From Haliotis asinina (lineage: Eukaryota > Mollusca > Gastropoda > Lepetellida > Haliotidae), in contig NC_090285.1 in assembly GCF_037392515.1 (NCBI RefSeq), forward strand, positions 3,475,501-3,539,500: a stretch of 64,000 nucleotides of DNA. The letters run 5' to 3'. Of the stretch, positions 23,593 through 38,500 are shown piece after piece (the stretch's first letter is position 1; each line of letters starts with the position of its first letter). Position numbers and translations under genes: made by a program. The notes under the pieces were generated by a model. The model was not told the DNA's origin and made no database searches. It saw only the letters and a program-made list of their open reading frames with translations.

Positions 23593-26500
23593 CTAGAGGA
23601 GAAAAAAAAGAAAAATAAGTAATATATGCTTATCTTTCAAAAGCAGGCCCCCCTAAGTAATTGAAGGAATTACAGCAAATTTGAAGGAATTGCATCTCAA
23701 ATGTAAACAAACGCAGCCCACTCGCGAAACAATTGCAGCGATATCGGTAGTTTGGCGGTAATAACAGAAACACATCAGCCCTATCGGAAGCAATGTCGGT
23801 AATACTGGAAACACGCTCGGCCATCTCTGGAGATTTTTCGGTCACGAGCGGAAACTCACGCAGCAAAACATGGCGTCGTTGGAAGAAACACCCGTCTCGG
23901 TGAGTTGTGTTTTTAGTTCCTACTATTACATTTTTCTACTTATTCATCTTTGACCACCCCTGTTGAATGCGTTTAGGTATGAGGTGTTGTCGGGACAATA
24001 GCTTATGTTTTTAGGAAAAGATTGTCACTGCAGAACAGTGTCACAAGTCATGCCCCTGGAGATTGTTTACACCTGAGCATCGAAGTCGTGCCGATGATTA
24101 CGAACATCATGAGCGTGCGCCATGAAGAAGTTTATGAGCCATAATTTGTCTTTCTATGAAGTGCAATTGACAAATTTAAACACATTTTACAAAAAAATGA
24201 TGTTATATCTAGTGCACATTCGTAATTCGATGTTCAGATGTAAACAACCTTCAGGGGCATGACTTGTGACACTCTTCTAGAGTGACTATCTTTTCCTAAA
24301 AACATAAGCTATTGTACCGACAACACCTCATACCTAAACGCATTCAACACGGGTGGTCAAAGATGGACAAGTATAAAAATGTAATAGTAGGAACTAAAAA
24401 CACAACTCACCGAGACGGGTGTTTCTTCCAACGACGCCATGTTTTGCTGCGTGAGTTTCTGCTCGCGACCGAAAAATCTCCGAAGATGGCCGAGCGTGTT
24501 TCCAGTATTACCGACATTGCTTCCGATAGGGCTGATGTGTTTCTGTTATTACCGCCAAACTACCGATATCGCTGCAATTGTTTCGCAAGTGGGCTGCGTT
24601 TGTTTACATTTGAGATGCAATTCCATCAAATTTGCTGTAATTCCTTCAATTACTTAGGGGGGCCTGAAAAGATAAGATAAAACTGTTTGAAATATATCAT
24701 ACAGTGCTATTTTGGTATTAGGATTGCATAAAGTAATATTCAGCTATATCATAGAGGCCTGTAAATACATGAGTCAGACTATCAGTGACAGATTTCATCA
24801 GGTTACATCAGACATACAATAAACCAACATACACTGTCTGACCAGCTGATCCATTAGTGGCCATGACCACCATGAGCTGTGGAGACTGCACCTGGTGCAG
24901 TTAGGATAGTGGTTTTAAGTTGCTTTTTGCTATTTTTCCAGCAATATCATGACAGGACACCAAAATAGGCTTCACATGTTTTACACATGTGAGGAATAAA
25001 ACCCAGGGCTTTGATGTGACAAGTGAACACTTTAACAACAAGGCTACCTCTGGAGGAGTTCTGGAGCTGACACTAACCTGCCCATGACAATGTTATCTGT
25101 CTGCTGATGAATAGTATCTGCCTTGCTGTAGAGGATGAGCACTGTGATGATGGCGGCAGACTGGACCAGGTACAGAGGGATGTGTACGGGAGATGGAAAG
25201 TCACCGTACAGCTGGCAACACACAACAGCATTCAGTCACATCTGACACAGACACTTCCCATACAGAAAACAGTATCAAGTTTGTCAGAGATTTAAACATG
25301 ACAATAATTCAACCAACAAAATCATGACACTTAATGTTTATGACAAATACACTACTGTTCAAGAGGTCAGGAGACAAAATACACAGTGTGTAAATATGGC
25401 TTTATGCCTGTTTTAACAATATTCCAGCAAGACTGACCGACTGACAGAGTTTAGTTTTGCACCGCTTTTAGCAATATTCCAGCAACATCACTTCAGGGAA
25501 CAACAGAAATGAACTTCCCGCATTGTCCCCTTATGGGGGTTTGAACCCAGACGCATGGCGAGCCAATACTTGAACCACTAGGCTACCCCACCACCCCTTG
25601 AGCAAGACCACACCTTGATACACTGGAATGGGCTTCACATCTTATACCCTTACAGGGAATTGAACACAGACTTTCAGTGTGATGAGTGAACCCTTTAAAC
25701 ATCAGGTTACCTCACTGTTTCCCCTAAACGTACAGGCAAGTGTGAGTACTGACACACTACACATAATGATTCTCACCACAAACACCATCCTGACACTGGG
25801 CGACACACCAGTGATGACAGCTATGACAACTGCTTGTCTGACAGTCACCCCACAGCTGGTTGTGAGGATCACCATGACAACAAGGATGGTAACAATCTCA
25901 CTCCACTGGAATAGGGCGTACCTGTGACAGGAAGTGAATGAGGAGTTGACAGGAAGTGACACCCCCCTTGCGCAGCGATGACATAGCATAACATCACTGC
26001 CACAGGCTAATTTGCATATCACAAGACCGGACTTTTCTTTTGTTTTGTAAACAAATGCGCATATTCATAAATAAGCTGAGACTGGCACAACGGAAGCGAT
26101 ACGACGAGGCTTTTATAAATTGTTTTATACTGTTTTGAAAATGTTCTTCTGCAACTGCGTCAGTAGGGCTTATGACAATACATATTTATTTTTCAAACCG
26201 GCTTCATCCTTTGCTCCCCAATAGGCTTCAATGACAGCACGTCGAGCCGTATAACCCATGTAAACAAAGGATCGCTGCGCAAATCGAAATAGTGTTACAC
26301 GTTTTAGGATAGTTTCTCAGTGAAACTAAACCATTTCAGCAACAATGTTTAATTTGATGTGTAGACTCATCAAAAATAAAGAAGTTAAGAAATTGTATAC
26401 ATAGTATTAAATGGACTGTGTAAGATGTGAGGAATCGTCACATCTTTCTGACCTGTGGCAGTGATACTATGCTGGCTCGCCGCATGGAACTCTGGATAGG

Positions 26501-29500
26501 AGAGTGAGGAAGTGAATGAGTTGACAGGAAGTGAATCAAGAGTTGACAGGAAGTGAATCAGGAGTTGACAGGATTAGGAGTTCACCATTCCATTTCAAAT
26601 GGTATAAATGTTCTACACAGTATCAAGCAGAGACAACAAAATTGTCTCTACCATATTCAACCTATAATCTCACCCCAGATTAACTAAAGTCTTACAGAGA
26701 ATCAGGTGGTACTTAGCTTTACATAGGATTCATATTCAAGACATTTGCATTTTATGTTGATAGTTATTACTCAAGTGTCTTTCTTCACAAGCTGTGTCAC
26801 TATGAGTTATGTTTGTACAGACCCACTCACATGGACATTTGGAACTGAGGCTGAAGGGCCAAGATGACACCGCCCACCATGGACATAAGGAGGCCAGTCA
26901 GGTGGATCTCCGACACCACCTCGCTGTGCACCTGGGCAAACAGTAGCACCAGCAACCCGCCAACTAGCGCCCACATACCTGAAAGACATGGACAAATTGA
27001 CAGATAACACCTGGGTGACACATTGACACATATGCAGACAACACCTGATTGACACATGGACACATTTACATTTAACGCACCTTGGTGACACCTATATGGA
27101 TAACACATGTGTGACACCTGTGCACATGTAATGTAACACCTGAGTGGTACATGGACATATAACATCTGGGTGACACATCAACACATATACATACAACACC
27201 TGGTTGACACATTTACATGTAACACCTGTGTGACACATGTGCATGTAACACCTGGCTGGCAGACACATTACAGTTAACACCTTGGTGGCACCTGTACATA
27301 TAACACCTGTGTGACACCTGGTCTCATGTCCATGTGACACCTGATTGATACATGGACAGGTAACACCTGGGTGATACATATATAAGTAACACCTGAATGA
27401 TACATGGACACAATACGCTGATGACTTGTCACAAGGACAGTGAACAACATATTTATCTTACCGAAAGCTTCAATGTCAATTTTGAATTGTTTGAAGCATG
27501 GGTACCAATCTTTTTGTAGTCACTGATAGACTGAGCAGACAAGAAAAACAGATATAGAATCGTCTCCCTTCCATCAGTTTGCATATCCCAAACAATAGTA
27601 ATTTCCATACATCATGCATGAATCAAGTTATTCGAGATGATAAAGAATTACTACCACAAAGTATCAGAGGAGTTCAGCATTCCCAGCAGGATACGCAGAA
27701 AGTGCTACTTACTTGAAAGCAAGGTATATTGCAAACAACAGGAGAGCGCTCATCAAATCAGAAAGTGACATTTCTTTGTGAGGTAAGGAAAATGTATATG
27801 TGTCAGTGTATGACACATAGTACAGATGACACCAGACTGATACACTTGCACCTGTGCAGATAACACTTGTGTGACACCTGAACACATGAACAGGCAACAC
27901 CTCTTTGACATGTATACATAATATATGTATAGGGGGTACAAGGACACATGTGAAGATAACTGGATACATGTAGTATGTGGATCTTGGACATCGCCAGTAT
28001 CTCAGTGGCACAGGACACAGGACACAGGAGATTACACCTCTATGACCTGACAACAGGGTTTCGCAGCATAGAGAATATGACAAGTCTTCTGATATGCGAC
28101 GAAGCGAGCAAAGGTTGGCAACGTACTTCCCTCGCTTGGGATAGAAAAATATTTTTCATGTCAAAATAAAATATCATCACCATCAAAGGTACACTCCCAT
28201 TTCCTCACTTGGTTGTGGTCTCAGATTTTCTACCTCATGTTTTATAATTACTCACGTGAAATATGTTTTATTCAACATTTTAAGTGCCACTCGTGGTATT
28301 CAGATCGTTCTTCACCTCCATTATCCATGCCAGCTTCCAGATGAACGACGATGGGCGGCAAAAACAACAAAGATAAGAAGAGATTTTTTACGCACTGGCA
28401 AATGTAAATTCTTTTTAACTTCTTTTGTGTATGGAATCCAGTGGTTTGGAGAATGAGGTTAACATCCAACACTTTGCTGAAATGTTTTGCAGTATGTGTG
28501 TTTCCAAATTCGGTGGCATATTTGTCAATCTTTGCCCTGGTTTCTGGTGAGTAATGGTTGTTTTGTCTCTTCCTCTTGACGCCTCATCGACTGATTACAT
28601 GATCTTCTGAGCTTCAATAATAGCCTTGTTGACAGTTTCTGTTCATGCAGCCTTCTCAGGAGTTTCTTCTGCAGACGGGTCAGGTAAAACTACCCGTGAC
28701 ATCTTTGTAATCGTGACGTACTTCAGCATGATTGCCAACAGATCATTATTTCAATTCCTGTCGACTGCCTTATTTATAAGTCGAGGTAACTGGCTTATGT
28801 TTTGAGTATTTGTTGTTAGGATAACATCCTGAGATGAACTCCTCTCACTGACAGTTAGCGCTAAACGTTTGATGGCGAACTTGTTTTTATAACTCTGAAC
28901 ACATTATCAACTTTCACTTCCAGGTGTACCTACCTCTGTAAAGAGGGGCGCATTAATCTATTGAGGCATTTAAGGCAGTGTGTTTGTAGGCGCATTAATT
29001 TATTGACGCGTTAATTTCTTGATTTACAGTAATTGTTCAACATGGGGTTCGAGATGTGAGAGCTCAACCCACTGAAGAAATGGGTGTATACCTGTGATGG
29101 TGACGTTATTTTATTTTTACATGAAAAATATTTTTTGAACTGAAGCGAGGAAAGTGTGTTGCCAACCTTTGCTCACTTCGCTCACATGTAAGAAGACTGG
29201 TCATTTTCTCTATGCTGCACCACCCATTTGTGCTACAGTTTGTCTGTGTACTACCTTACCGATGAGGTCTGTGTAGGTAGGAATGTCCTGCCAAAGGTTG
29301 TAGCACAGGACTGTAAGGACCGGGAACGTGTTCAAGGCAAGCGACACCAACAGGAACACAAGGTTCCTGGCAGCCTGGAAAAATAACACTCAAGTACTGA
29401 ACAACTCTTGACACAATACTGTCCCTTTCTCGACTCTACACTGAACCAATTGCAGTCCGTCAAGCCATCATCATATCCCTCAAACAATACTCTCAGCAAA

Positions 29501-32500
29501 TGCATCGGGAAGTGGATGCTTTTATTACTTGTGATTAATGATATTTCACAGGGCCAGCTTTCTCAGATACCATGCTGATTTTAACATGTTTATCACATTC
29601 AGACCCAGTATATTGACTCCAAGCATCAACAAGCACAACCTGTGAAAGTCTTTAGTTTGTCATAGCTATATTCACTAGACCAGGGAAAGTATGGTGTATG
29701 TCATGCTGAACACAGACAACTGTAAACTACAAAATTATCAGACAGGAGAACAATTCTTTGCAGTAAGACAGGAACACATATCAAAATCATTCTAAAATCA
29801 CCTCATTTAGTGGAACAGCTTCTCGGGGTTCGTACACGAAACTTTGTAAGATGGCGTATGTAAGCAGGAACAGTCCAGCATGGTTCATCAAGCCAAGTTT
29901 ATCCTTCAGAACAAGCTCTGTCAGCAGACATGACACACCCTTGGTGATGTGGACAGATGATGAGAACAACACCGAGCCCAGCCAAACCATGTCAGCGTGA
30001 TGAAGTCTGCAGAAAGATAAAACCCTGTCAGTATGTACAGAGAAACCTCCACCAGGACGAACACAGAATGTAAACACTGACCTACCGATGCACTGTCTGT
30101 CAGTCACATGGAAACGCCGACCTACTGAGGCACTGTCCGTCAGTCACATGGAAACACTGACCTACTGAGGCACTGTCTGTCAGTCACATGGAAACACAGA
30201 CCTACTGATGCACCACCATCTGTCAGTCACGTGGAAACACGTCAGTTACAAATTACAACAGGTGACACTCATGACGTTGTACGCTATTCGGTAAATTGTA
30301 CGAAAATTAGAAGCAGAAACCCACTCATACACAACCTTTTTCGGCTAAAAATGCACAAATCTGAAGAGATCTATGAGAATTAATTCTATCCAACATTTGA
30401 TCACTAAACTAAAGCATTAAGATGTAATATTGATGCTCTGTTTATTATTGTATAACAGGCATCTGTTCAAGGAACTCAAGAACTGATATATTTAATTCTA
30501 AGAATTCCCCTAAGACCCAAATATCACTAAAGAAGATGTTAAGACCCTGGACCCAACTGAAAGAATTTAGTTACTGTCAGCCAGTTTCACCAGGAATTTA
30601 CCTCAGATAATGGTGAAGATGGCAGACATATTCACAAGCACTGATACTACGCAGAGAATTTTGTGGTCCTTTGGAGAAGAATCATTCAAATCAAGAAAGG
30701 GTCATCTTAAAGCTGAGAACACAGTCAACAGCCTTTCATCAGTTTGATACTCAGTCTGAATGACTGAAGTTGCAAAAGATGAGTTCAGGAAGCATGTCAC
30801 TGCATGTCACTTCCATGCAGTTGATACTGTGTCCATGTGTTAATGAGTGATACAAATAATTACCCTCCCTTTAACATCAGTATATTTAAATTAATCCATT
30901 CAATTAATAAGTTTTCTCATGACATCAGGACAGTTACTTTTCCTTTTGTAATGTGTTAAGGTGTACCTAACAGCTGCCTGATTGCATATTTTAAGACATT
31001 TTCAACATAACCTATAAAATAACACAACATTACATCTACCAGTAGAGCCTCACCTCTGTAGCATGTAGGTGGCCAACACTGTGGTCATCACACACAGGGA
31101 GACGCTGTACAGACCAGCATCATGGAGGGCAGTCTCACACACCGTCAGCACTGAAACAGGAGCAGCATCAATGTCACAACATACCTTCATTGTCACAACA
31201 TACCATCACTGTCACTACATACCATCACTGTCACAACATGCCATCACAACAATCACTGTCACAACACACCATCACTGTCACAACACACCATCACTGTCAC
31301 AACCTACCATCACTATCACAACACACCATAACTGTCACAACATACCATAACTGTCACAACATACCTTCATTGTCACTACATACCATCACTGTCACAACAT
31401 GCCATCACAACAATAACTGTCAGAACACACCATAACTGTCACAACATACCATCACTATCACAACACACCATCACTGTCACAACACACCATCTCTGTCACA
31501 GCCTACCATCACTCTCACAACATACCATCACTGTCACAACATACCATCACTGTCACAACCTCAGTCACAACATACCATAACTGTCACAACATACCTTCAT
31601 TGTCACTACATACCATCACTGTCACAACATGCCATCACAACAATAACTGTCACAACACACCATCACTGTCACAACCTACCATCACTATAACAACACACCA
31701 TAACTGTCACAACATACCATAACTGTCACAACATACCTTCATTGTCACTACATACCATCACTGTCACAACATGCCATCACAACAATCACTGTCACAACAC
31801 ACCATCACTGTCACAGCCTACCATCACTATCACAACACACCATAACTGTCACAACACACCATAACTGTCACAACATACCTTCATTGTCACAACATACCAT
31901 AACTGTCACAACATACCTTCATTGTCACTACATACCATCACTGTCACAACATACCATCACAACAATAACTGTCAGAACACACCATAACTGTCACAACATA
32001 CCATCACTATCACAACATACCATCACTGTCACTACATACCATCACTGTCACAACCTCACTGTCACAACATACCATCTCTGTCACAGCATACCATCACTGT
32101 CACAACATACCATCACTGTCACGACACATCATCACAACAATAACTGTCAGAACACACCATAACTGTCACAACATACCATCACTATCACAACATACCATCA
32201 CTATCACAACCTCACTGTCACAACATACCATCTCTGTCACAACATACCATTTCTGTCACAACATAGCATCACTGTCACGACATACCATCAATGTCACAAC
32301 ACACCATCACTGTCACAGCATACCATCACTCTCACAACATACCATCACTGTCACAACATACCATCACTGTCACAACCTCACTGTCACAACATACCATCTC
32401 TGTCACAACACACCATAACTGTCACAACATACCTTCATTGTCACTACATACCATCACTGTCACAACATACCATCACAACAATAACTGTCAGAACACACCA

Positions 32501-35500
32501 TAACTGTCACAACATACCATCACTATCACAACACACCATCACTGTCACAACACACCATCTCTGTCACAGCCTACCATCACTCTCACAACATACCATCACT
32601 GTCACAACATACCATCACTGTCACAACCTCAGTCACAACATACCATAACTGTCACAACATACCTTCATTGTCACTACATACCATCACTGTCACAACATAC
32701 CATCACAATAATAACTGTCAGAACACACCATAACTGTCACAACATACCATCACTATCACAACATACCATCACTGTCACTACATACCATCACTGTCACAAC
32801 TTACCATCACAACAATCACTGTCACAACACACCATTACTGTCACAACATACCATCACTATCACAACATGCCATCACTGTCACAGCACACCATCTTTGTCA
32901 CAGCATACCATCACTCTCACAACATACCATCACTGTCACAACATACCATCACTATCACAACCTCACTGTCACAACATACCATCTCTGTCACAACATACCA
33001 TTTCTGTCACAACATAGCATCACTGTCACGACATACCATCAATGTCACAACATAGCATCACTGTCACAACATACCATCACTGTCACAACATACCATCACA
33101 GGTAGAATACTTACACACTGACTGAAGACATAGCAGGAAGCCGAACAACTCCTTGTTGCCATGGGAACCAATGTACATACACAGAAGGCACACAGCGAAG
33201 TTGCCAGACAGGACGACGTAGAAGAGGTTGAGGTGCACACTGTGCAGGAGATAGAAACTGGACAGGTCAAGGTCAAACATGACGTGACTGACTGCAGCCA
33301 GCAGATGACCAATATCATAAACATGGCAGATACATCTGGATGAACTATATACTGCAGTTAGTTCCATACCCAGAGCATGAATTATAGGATTATTACAAAG
33401 GTTACACATTAGGCTAAATATGCTTGACAGCACAGAGAATCTGAACAGAGCATATTCTGATATGTAGTATATCAACATTAGTCAAAACAAATCTAGAACA
33501 TATCTGAACACTGGAGTTCACAAACAATTCTATTACATCTCTATTTGTTACCATGACAACCCGTGGTTAGTTGTGGCTCCTGTTTGTTGAGAATCTATTT
33601 TGGATGACTTTGGATCTTCAATAATAACCAGAGTGTTGTGTGATCAAATCACAGACAACCAAACTCTTCATATTGTGAAGCTATTTCATTCTGACCTCCT
33701 GATTACTGAGCACAATGTCATGCTGTGCACAACATCATGATATAATTATTATGTACCTCCAAGAACATACAGCTTGACCTCACCCAACAATATCTCATGT
33801 GGTAGACAGTTTGAAATCATAGTAATTACTTCCTGTGGTAGGAATCATAAGGATGAACTCTGTGAGAAGGATACGTGAGATGCCAAGGCAATACTACCAT
33901 CCAGAAGCCCAGCAGGGCAGCCAGACAGGCCAACAGCACTACAGCCGGGATCTGAAACACACACATTACCTACATCAGCTGCCACAGTGGAACAAGGGCC
34001 TAAATGGATGTACATACAAAAGGAATATTGGAAAATCAGCAATAATTCACTCCGTCTTTCACATATTTCTTCCCTCCCCTCTCACATATTCACTCACTCA
34101 TCATGCTCATTCCCCCCTCACCAACCCGTGAAGGTCCTGGGGTAGAATAGGCCTTCAGCAACCCATGCTTGGAATAAAAGGCAACTCAGCTTGTTGTAAG
34201 AGGCGACTAACGGGATCGGGTGGTCAGACTCGCTGACTTGGTTGACACGTCATCAGTTCCAAATTGCCCAGATCGATGCTCATGTTGTTGATCACTGGAT
34301 TGTCTGGTCCGACTCGATTATTTACAGACCACTGCCATGTAGCTGGAATATTGCTGAGTGCGGCGTAAAACTAAACTCACTCCCTCACTCCTCCCTCACC
34401 ATCACTCAGCCATCATTTACACATCCAAATGTCCCTCATTTGCCCATCAAATTAGTCACTCCTAAGGCTTCTCACTCACATGTGGTCATCTGTTCATCCC
34501 AACCCTTTACTCTACAAATAAGTCATCTTTCTTTCAATTTTTACATCATTTCTTCACTCATTCATCATTCAATCCCACCCTGAACCCTTTGAGTCTGTTA
34601 ATCACTGATTTCACACTTCTCCATTCATTCTCTCACCCACCCCCTCACTCACTCACTCATCCACCTACCCACCCACTCACTCACCCACCCACTCACCCAC
34701 TCACTCACTCACCTACTCACTCACTCACCCACTCACTCATTCATCCACCCACTCACTCACTCACTCATTCACCCACTCACTCAGTCAGTCAATCATCCAT
34801 TCATTCACTCACTCATTTACAATGCTCACCCAGTATTTCTTGATTCCCAGAAGAAAGCCTAACACAGCGAATGTGACAATGGCGATGGGCAGCCATGGCA
34901 GGAAGTGGGACGAGAGTTGATACTGCTGCAGTACAGGGTAACACAGCACTGTCGCCAGCATCCCACACACCCATCGGCCCCGGGTCACGATAGTATACGG
35001 GTAACCTGAGTCAAGAAATCTGTTTTAAAGCTGCAGTGGTTACATTTTTCAGGAAGCAGAGTGTGGATGACAATAGATGTCACAGTACAGAGAAAAAAGC
35101 TCCTATAGTTATAATCATCACTGTTCCTTTTGCTCAAGAAACAAGCTGGAAGCAATTAATTAATACTAATTCAAAATGTGAAAAACCAGGCAGTAAGTAA
35201 TTTTGGACAGGTGTGTTACCTCTTACCTGCATACTCAAACAGCTGCCGGAGACTAAGCAGGGTGGCCAGAAACAGACTCAAGGACACCACCAGCCCCAGC
35301 TCCAACTGCCAGCAGCATAATGCAAACAATTAAATAAAGTCCTGGGAGGGATTATCTTTTATAACTACTTGTTGAAGACTAGTGGAAACTAGAGTTTGAG
35401 CTAGTCCTGCTTAGACAAGATGAAGTGAATTTACCGTATTTATCTACTTGCCATCAAAAGTTTCGACACACTACTGTAAATGTAGCCACTTACTCCAGTC

Positions 35501-38500
35501 ACATGTTCTACACTAGATTTTGTAAAATATTCCTTACAGTTTAAAAGCTATGTTTACATATGAACTGATGCACTGTAAGACAAATTGGAAACACTGAAAA
35601 GATTATTGTCTTGAGTTCAGTAATTGATGAGTTCAGTAATTGATAGAAATCCATGAAAATTGTCAATTCTCAACAAAACTTTACATCAAAACACAGCTGT
35701 TCACATGCACGATATTTGCACAGACGTTTCAGCAATTTGATGCATGGTCTTTGTGCAATTCATCTGTGTAAGCTTTGCATTTGGTTCCACCATCCATATC
35801 AGTGGAGACATCGATCTTCATTATAACCATATATACTGTACCACAAAAGAAACATCACCCTACCAAAAATGTTGCCAGATATGCTTAATCTTAATTTCAG
35901 TTATTTGTTCACTTTTAATATGTTAGCTAGACCTGGTTTGTTGCCAGTGTTCAAGAAAATGTGGTTCCAGATTCTTTATTTGATACAAAAAACATGTCGT
36001 CAAAAGGCAGTTACTAAAGTAATGATTGGACGAGATGTTTTTTTTATGCTTATTTCATGAAAATGCATCCCAAGGTGTAATCCCTGTAAGAAGAGCCACC
36101 AAACATGCACCTGATCATTCACTGTGCAAAGGTAGCGACATGCCACAATTGTGAAGAGAACAAAATGACCTAGCTTGAAAAAGACTAAATGCTGGCCAGA
36201 CGGCAAGACATGTTGCAAATCATTTTTCTGTTCATGTTCTAACAATGTACCACCTGCCACAATGCGTACAAGCCACTGGAAGCACAGCCGACCATCCTCA
36301 CAGTGGGAGACCACCTGTGACAACGTTGAGGCAAAATCGGCAGATTGTACGTCATCACATGCAAAATCATTTCCCTGGGGCTATAGAAAGTGCACTGACA
36401 ACTGTTGGTAATCACCAGGGACCAATCAGCGCTGGCAAACTGTGGAGACGTTTGAGGCAGAGAAACGTCAGATGTCATAGGCCATAACAGGGTCTGATCG
36501 TCACTGTTCAACTTCATTGTGCTCATCTCCAGTGGGCCACACATCATCAATAATGGCATCACCAGGAGTAGCGAACTGTCGACTTCTCCGACAATACTGA
36601 TATTGCATCTCGACGGCTGATGGCAGAGTAAGAGTGTGGCAACAATGCAGGTAACATTTTGGAGATGATTGTGTCCTGGAAAGAGACTCAATGAGGGCCA
36701 AGCATCATGGCATGGGGTGCTTTTGCTCTGAATCACAACCTAGGCCCTATGGTGTTACAGAATACTGGTACAGGTAGATGAAATGGTGTAACATCTGCTC
36801 GCAACATCCATCAAGTGCTGAGACCGTTCGTCATGACACATTTTGGTCGTCATGTTAAACCAAGTCTTCCAGCAGGACAATGCACGTGCCAATACTGCAA
36901 CAGCAACTAGAGACTTTCTCTGACAACATGGCATACAAACTCCTCAAAGGCCTGCCCTCTGTCCAGACTTAAACCTGATAGAACACTTAGGGGATGAGAT
37001 TTAGAAAAGGCTCAAAGATGTGCAACCAAGGCCGACAACTGCAGCTGAACTATCTCAGTCTGTGTGCAAGTTCCTATGGTCATCATCAACTGTCATCCAC
37101 TCCATGTACAGACGATGCAATGCCGTTGTCAGTGACCAAGGTGGCCATACACCTGGCGCTACTGTGCCATCTGTCGTCATTTTGCCTTGTAATTGTCTGA
37201 AATTTGTCTTGAAGTGTTGATGATCAAACATGCCAATTTGGAAATTCAAGTGACATGATATATATATATATATATATATATAGTGAGTGTTTTAAGTGAG
37301 TCTAAACTTTTGATGGGAAAATATTTTCGTTTGGTTTTATTCAGTTTTATTAACTTTTAGTGGAATATAGACAGTAAGGTCAGGATCAGAATTACTGCCC
37401 TCAAGTGCTTAAAATCTATGAGCCTAACATTATTTGCGACTGAGCAAGTAGTAGCCTCAGGATAGCTGACAAGTGTGACTTTTAATGCTGAGTACTTTGA
37501 TAAAACTGAGGTCAGTGATATAAATTATTCAGGTAACTCACCCTTAGTATTTTTACCTTCAAGTGACATGATAAACACATACATTTGTCCTTACTGAGAA
37601 AAACAAGCATTCAAATTCCCTAGTAAGTAAAGAAATAATTGTGTGGTTTGTAACTACTGGTAAATATGATACCTTTGAAGACAATGACTCACCAAAGATC
37701 TCTGGCTGAAGATGCTATCAATCGATGATGAAGTTATACAGAGGAGGACTCACCAAAGACCTCTGGCTGAAGATGCTATCAATCGATGATGAATGACTCA
37801 CCAAAGATCTCTGGCTGAAGATGCTATCAATCGATGATGTAGTTATACAGAGGAGGACTCACCAAAGATCTCTGGCTGAAGATGCTATCAATCGATGATG
37901 AAGTTATACAGAGGAGGACTCACCAAAGATCTCTGGCTGAAGATGCTATCAATCGATGATGAAGTTATACAGAGGAGGACTCACCAAAGATCTCTGGCTG
38001 AAGATGCTATCAATCGATGATGAATGACTCACCAAAGATCTCTGGCTGAAGATGCTATCAATCATTGATGTAGTTATACAGAGGAGGACTCACCAAAGAT
38101 CTCTGGCTGAAGATGCTATCAATCGATGATGAAGTTATACAGAGGAGGACTCACCAAAGATCTCTGGCTGAAGATGCTATCAATCGATGATGAAGTTATA
38201 CAGAGGAGGACTCACCAAAGATCTCTGGCTCAAGATGCTATCAATCGATGATGAAGTTATACAGAGGAGGACTCACCAAAGATCTCTGGCTGAAGATGCT
38301 ATCAATCGATGATGAAGTTATACAGAGGAGGACTCACCAAAGACCTCTGGCTGAAGATGCTATCAATCGATGATGAAGTTATACAGAGGAGGACTCACCA
38401 AAGATCTCTGGCTGAAGATGCTATCCATGGATGATGAAGTTATACACAGAATCACATGAAGCATGGAGGGCAGGAAGCAAAAGGACAGGGCCATGACCAA

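Noticed and set aside
24312..24680. 122-codon protein gene on +
   Set aside because: The frame lies inside the fold-back element and its mirror copy exists in the other arm at 23630-23866. It is a by-product of the inverted repeat.
31165..33103. CRISPR-like array
   Set aside because: Units are 20 bp without unique spacers, and the context is an animal intron. It is a minisatellite with higher-order blocks.
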